Assembly: GCA_905250025.1 (NCBI GenBank)
Contig: CAJNOJ010000020.1
Coordinates: 558,001-622,000, forward strand
Direction of reading: 5' to 3'
Length of the DNA stretch: 64,000 bases
DNA from: Adineta ricciae
Taxonomy: Eukaryota; Rotifera; Eurotatoria; Adinetida; Adinetidae
The notes beneath the pieces were generated by a model. The model was given only the letters and a program-made list of their open reading frames with translations, ran no database searches and was not told the origin of the DNA. Positions 59,425 to 64,000 of the stretch are shown here, piece after piece. The number at the start of each line of letters is the position of its first letter. The first letter of the stretch is position 1. Position numbers and translations under genes: made by a program.

Positions 59425-61935
59425 TTAGTTTTGATGTTGTTGCTCGGAGGAGTCAGTAGAGGTGGCAGTCGCATCATTATGTGTCGGTGCATGAACAGTT
59501 TGTTTTTTTATCTGCATTCGGTAGACATACGTATCCTCAGTGGATTCAACTTGACCAGAATTTAGATCGAATGATCGACCTTTTGTTGCTAATGGCGATG
59601 CAGATGGTGCAGGACTCCACCATGACATAAGGTCTAGATAAAAAAAAAATTAACTAGATGAAAGGATTCTAATCGATGAAATCTTACTTGACACTAATGG
59701 CAACTGGCGTAGAAGGCCATCCTGAGCAAGTAGTTGCAGGTTTTCATCCTCGAGATCTTTTTGAGCTTTGACAATACCTTCTTTGATTTTTTCGGCCATA
59801 TCTTCGATGTATTTCAAGGAGGTTTCAATTTCCTTTCCAGCATGGGCGATTTTCTGTAACAAAATCTCCAGATCTTCACGTTTGCGGATCATACCTAAAC
59901 GCAAGTAGAGCATTGAATCCAATTCATCTGAGCCGCCGCCTAGTGAAAATGCCGAATCATTGCTTTGTAATTGCCGTGCTAGTTCCGATTGAATACGATT
60001 GACTTCATACATCGATGTTTCATTCATATCAGCCCGGTTGATTGTACTTGGAATATATCGAACAGCGCCAATACCTGCCCAATTTGGTATGGGAATGGCG
60101 ACCAAGTTTTCATGTTTTGCAATCGATGTTGATAGATTGACACGTGCTGCGATGGTTGCGAGAAGAATGTCAGTGAAGCGTTGAAGATCGTCGAGAAATG
60201 TTAGCATGTCATCCTGATCAATATTATCAACAAGATGTTCTAATGGTGCGAAGCGAAGTACATGGGCGGGAAGTTGATTCTTTGATTTGACACTTTGAAA
60301 ATGAATACTTTTAAGTAATTCTAAATTCATCTTCGAATATTGTTGAGAGAGTTTATCGAAAAGCCAGAGAGTTAAAAGGTCGAGGTAACCAATGAAATCG
60401 TCATTGTTTTCACACTAAAAATACATAACCGAGATAATATTGTGCTCATTGTTTTCTCTTTCAAATCGATAAATAGGAAACAACTGTCTCGTGAAAATGA
60501 GTTCTAATTGAGTAATTCTATTGTCATTCATTGCACTTCAACATCGTTTCGGAATGGAAAGAATAGAACAAAAATGAGTGTCTAATTTAACAGAAACATA
60601 CACAAGGCTATTGCCATTCCGAAACGACATTGGACTGTTATTTCCTCAAATCAGTGGCAAGGTCTTACTTCGCCGAATAAACCATCGGGTTGAAAACGAA
60701 AAACAACGACCGATCGCGGTAAACCATTGTCTAGCGCGTCGTCTGAGCAAATACGTGAATATGTATTGTATTCTTTTTCACATTCATCATTCAGTATTCG
60801 TATATGTTTTGTTTGTTTCAAACGCGTTAACAATAAGTCTGCCAGTTCGAATGATAACTTCATATGATGGAGAAGATTTTCATTTGAACAACGTTGACTA
60901 ATCGACCAAACGCTAAGAAAACTGATCGATGGACTATGGAGAATAAATTCATCGAGTGGATGGACTTTATTTGACGAATCATTGTCTTCGGCTTGTTTTT
61001 CATTGTTCAATGGTCGAAGAAAACATGTTAAATAAGGGAGATTTTGTATACCTAACAATTTCATTATATCTATTGTTAAACTATCACACATGATGCTAAC
61101 GTTGTCTTTCAATACTGGTAGTAATGCTAATGATCCTAGAAGATCGCCGATAACATGCACCCAAACGTCATATTGTTCGCAAAGAGCTTTGATCTTCTTC
61201 AGATCATCGCATCGACCTAAGAATGGTGATCCTGAAAGTAGAAGACAGCATACCGATCAAATGTGTTCTCCTGCAAATGAAATTTACCTGCATTGGCGAT
61301 GACCATGAAAGGATAAGATAAAGTATCATTTGCATCGCGTTTGATCAGTTCTTCTAATTGTTGAAGGTCGATCATATCATCATGTGAATTTCGGTTTTGG
61401 ACATGTTCGAATTTGATATTGGATATCGACGATGTTAAATCGAATTTCAAATTCGGCTCGAAATCCGTTGCGATATAAATAATCGCTTTTTTATATTGAT
61501 CAGTTTTCAATGCATAGCGAATGACGCGCTGAAATGCTTCGGAATAATACGTTGAACAAAGAATGGTCTGACTATGAATATGAAAGAACTTTTCGCACCA
61601 TTGAAGAATTTCGTTCTGATATTTTGGTAAAACCGATGTTTTGACATGATACGGAAGTGTGTCGAAGAAAGCGGCTAACTGAAATAAGACGAAGCAAATG
61701 CGTGAAAAAGATTTGTTTATGTTTTGTTTCTAGTTACCACTGCGACATCGCCAACACATTCTAAATATCGATTCCAAACAAGATGGACACATTGCCGAGC
61801 TTCTTCATCTTCATGGAGATAAGATAAACAATGGGACATAAAGTCAGTTTTCAGTCGATTGTTCAATTCAACGATTTGTTCTTCATTATCAACTGACAAA
61901 GTTTTATTTTCCATCTCGGCTTGTTCGGATGTCAT
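59425..61935 (-). CDS. PDXDC1: PDXDC1-like pyridoxal-dependent decarboxylase domain protein
   Basis: About six exons. Exon 1 starts MTSEQAEMENKTLSVDNEEQ directly after a splice acceptor. The fold-type I decarboxylase-like domain follows: SYPFMVIANAG, DVWVHVIGDLLGSLALLPVL, CDSLTIDIMKLLG, SISFLSVWSISQRC, RSVVVFRFQPD. A C-terminal region (GGGSDELDSMLYLRLGMIRK, then KEIETSLKYIEDMAEKIKEG) also matches PDXDC1 in order. The SxHK motif that carries the PLP lysine in active group II decarboxylases is not seen, as in vertebrate PDXDC1, so catalysis is doubtful. An intron near 60416-60665 (about 250 bases) is longer than the rest. The tail is Ser/Thr/His-rich. Confidence 0.85.
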
Positions 61936-61937
61936 CT
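61936..61937 (-). promoter_or_regulatory. Probable trans-splice acceptor before PDXDC1
   Basis: Minus-strand GGCCGTCGTTTCAG abuts the ATG. An AATAAA on the minus strand at 61968-61973 lies about 30 bases upstream, the polyadenylation-then-trans-splice spacing known from operons. Confidence 0.5.
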
Positions 61938-62264
61938 GAAACGACGGCCTTCTATTACTTTTTGCTTTTTATTGAATGAGTGTACACATGCACCCATTTA
62001 GTTGTTCTCTTTTCTCGTGTTAGAGGTAGAGAGAGAGAGAAAATGAGGACGTGGCAACTGAGAGAAGAGCAAAGGTGACAAATACATGTGTCTCCATTGG
62101 AAGAAAAAAAAAACCTATCGTTCATACAGAGTAGACAGTCTTCTCCTACAATTTGTTATATATACGCACCAACCGTAAGAAAGAACGAATAAAAAACAAT
62201 GAGTAACCTATAGAAAAGTCTATTTTACTGTTGTTCTCCTGAGCTAGAATTGAAAGAAAACAAT
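61938..62264 (-). other. Gap between ABCD4 and PDXDC1
   Basis: About 330 bases with an AG-rich stretch near 62027-62042. It probably contains the ABCD4 3' UTR and the PDXDC1 5' processing site. Confidence 0.45.
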
Positions 62265-64000
62265 TTAATTTATTAAGGGAAGATTTTCGAGCACATATCG
62301 GCCATTCTTAAATAATATCAATTTGATTTGATGATATTGTCGAAGACTATCCCGATGGCCAATACTGATGAGAGTCAAGTTTTTTTCGATCAAATAATTG
62401 TACATTTTCGTTTCCATCTGTGCATCAAGTGACGAGGTGATTTCATCAAGAAAAATAAGACTAAGGTTCGATGAATCAGCCGAAAGACGAAGAATCAATC
62501 GTAAAAAAGATAGACGTTGTAATTCACCGGGCGATAAGATATCTTGCCAAGGATATTTTGGACACACAAATACACTGCATTCTACACTATCGAGAATATG
62601 AGAAAGATTCCAGTCATGAAGGAGTTGTTCAATTTCTGTCTGACGCGCGATCAGTGGGACGTTCTCCACATTCGGATATTCAAGTTCATCGTGAATGGAT
62701 TGATTGGTGAAATACGGACGTTGTGGAAGTAAAAAGGCACGAGATGGGTTGTAAGAAAAATCACCATGGATGTTTACCGGCCATATGGAGTGGAGAATAC
62801 GGAAAAGGGAGGTTTTTCCAACTCCACTATCACCTTAAACGAGACTTTAACGTTTGAAATCAATTCTCTTCAAGTTCATACCTGTGATGAGCAATCGTTG
62901 GCCTTGATATAGAATTAAATTCAAATTTTTCATAAGAACATGTTTAGGTTTGTTTGGAATCGAATACGAAAGGTTTTTTATCGAAAGAATCTCATTCTGT
63001 TGATTGATCGGATTGATGGATTTCTCTGCCCATGTTGTATCGATATTTTTCATAAACTCAACAAATGTTTGCACACGATGTGTATTCGCAGCGATGACTG
63101 TGACGCGATCAGTTAAATCATTCAGTTGACTAAAACGGTATATCAAATACATAATCATAAACGACGTTTTACTAATCTTATCCACTAAAGCCGCCGGGGA
63201 CAAATTATCGTAAAAATGAAAGACAAAGATCACTAATGCTAATAGAAGATAACTTAAAATACTTCCGATATAATCGAATAGATTCATGGATAAATTAAGG
63301 GAAAGTTCTTGGAAATTTCGGCGGTAAAGAATTGGTGTAAGACTTTGTAGAAAATAATTATCGAATCGTTTGTGTTCAAATGCTCCGCCATTGTAAAATG
63401 CAATCGATTCATTATATGTTCGCACTTGAGTGTGAAGAAAACGGAAAGTACCTTCGAAAATATTTTGAGAGAAGATTGTTCGAGACACGGCTGATAAAAA
63501 GATTTTGTTGATCGCTGTCCAAATCACAAAGTAGAGCACGATAACTAATGGACCATAGTAACCTGTTACTTCCCATGTGCGATATGTGTAGTAGACAATA
63601 GTAAATGGAGAGATAAGAACGATTGGAAGAATAACAGATAGAGATCGGCATAGAGCATCAGCATCTTGAGTTATACGTTGATCGGGATTATCAATCAATG
63701 GCTTCGTTGTGGATAATAGACGAGGAGTAGTCGGAGAAATACCATCAACAGATTCGTCATCATTGTCATCGATATCAGTACTGAAAAGAAAAGAAATAGT
63801 TCGATTGGAGATTTCATATTCAGTATAGACACATCTTTGTTTTCGATCGGTGGAATTCTTACGTTTGTACTGTCTGATTTTCATAGACGCTTGCTTGATC
63901 ATGATCCGATCGATTGTGGTTCTGTTGTGTTGTATTCAATAAATGATAATATCGTTGTTTAGTGAAATAAATGGAATGTAGATAAAGAACAAGTCTCATT
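62265..64000 (-). CDS. ABCD4: ABCD4-like ABC transporter (3' part; start lies beyond the right edge)
   Basis: Three exons are visible. The membrane domain has DNPDQRITQDADALCRSLSV, ISPFTIVYYTYRTWEVTGYY, FEGTFRFLHTQVRTYNESIA and FDYIGSILSYLLLALVIFVF, a close match to ABCD4. The nucleotide-binding domain has Walker A GDSGVGKTS across an exon junction, signature LSPGELQRL, Walker B SLIFLDE, and the switch His in ISIGHRD. ABCD4 is a half-transporter that moves cobalamin out of lysosomes with LMBD1. Between the TM2-like YFTKQRYYHLLN and DNPDQR there is an extra polar, acidic linker of about 50 residues (DIDDNDDESVDG). The N-terminal 100 or so residues are missing from the window. Confidence 0.9.

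Noticed and set aside
1-64000. tRNA, rRNA, spliced-leader RNA genes, CRISPR arrays, telomeric repeats, transposons or viral relics
   Set aside because: I looked for tRNA B-box-like motifs, tandem spaced repeats, transposase or reverse transcriptase motifs and terminal repeats and saw nothing that I could support.

Overview
This window looks like animal nuclear DNA, most likely from a bdelloid rotifer (Adineta/Rotaria type). The genes are compact, with mostly 50-60 bp GT-AG introns in AT-rich sequence. They encode clearly metazoan proteins (alpha-catenin, VAP, gamma-tubulin, cullin-2, EPS15, DNAAF2, glycine/glutamate-type Cys-loop receptor). At least eleven start codons sit 0 to about 50 bases after a pyrimidine-tract/AG splice acceptor that has no obvious upstream donor. 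That is the layout expected for spliced-leader trans-splicing, which is established in rotifers. The species call is an inference from sequence style, not from a database match.

Layout, left to right. 0-7.7 kb: the 5' end of an unrecognised gene (-), VAP (+), gamma-tubulin (+) and a decayed kelch-repeat gene (-). 7.7-12.3 kb: alpha-catenin (-). 12.8-22.8 kb: an F-box/LRR protein, cullin-2 and an RNF217-type RBR ubiquitin ligase, all (+), so three consecutive ubiquitin-ligase genes. 23.5-28.7 kb: an Ig-domain receptor tyrosine kinase (-) with non-standard kinase motifs. 29.0-35.4 kb: GPR155/LYCHOS, a kelch protein and an EF-hand calcium sensor (+). 35.6-45.9 kb: a minus-strand block with an orphan gene, EPS15, DNAAF2/Kintoun, METTL9, a retinol-dehydrogenase-like SDR and TSEN2. 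47.6-53.2 kb: two convergent pentameric ligand-gated channel genes. 53.2-59.4 kb: a gene-poor stretch holding two signal-peptide exons. 59.4-64 kb: PDXDC1 and the 3' part of ABCD4 (-).

The most interesting points follow. (1) TSEN2-SDR-METTL9-DNAAF2, and perhaps EPS15, form a tight same-strand series with 34, 101, 35 and 161 bases between coding regions. Each downstream start is preceded by a splice acceptor, which suggests a trans-spliced operon. (2) The anion-channel gene carries two alternative versions of the pre-M1/M1/M2 pore segment. Each is exactly 192 coding bases and both have the same entry and exit phase, so they look like mutually exclusive exons that would swap the pore. (3) Two upstream signal-peptide exons end in the phase needed to splice into the same receptor, suggesting alternative first exons. 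(4) The neighbouring channel gene lacks the Cys-loop cysteines, as bacterial pentameric channels do, and has a long low-complexity N-terminus. (5) The receptor kinase has HCD instead of HRD and no APE motif.
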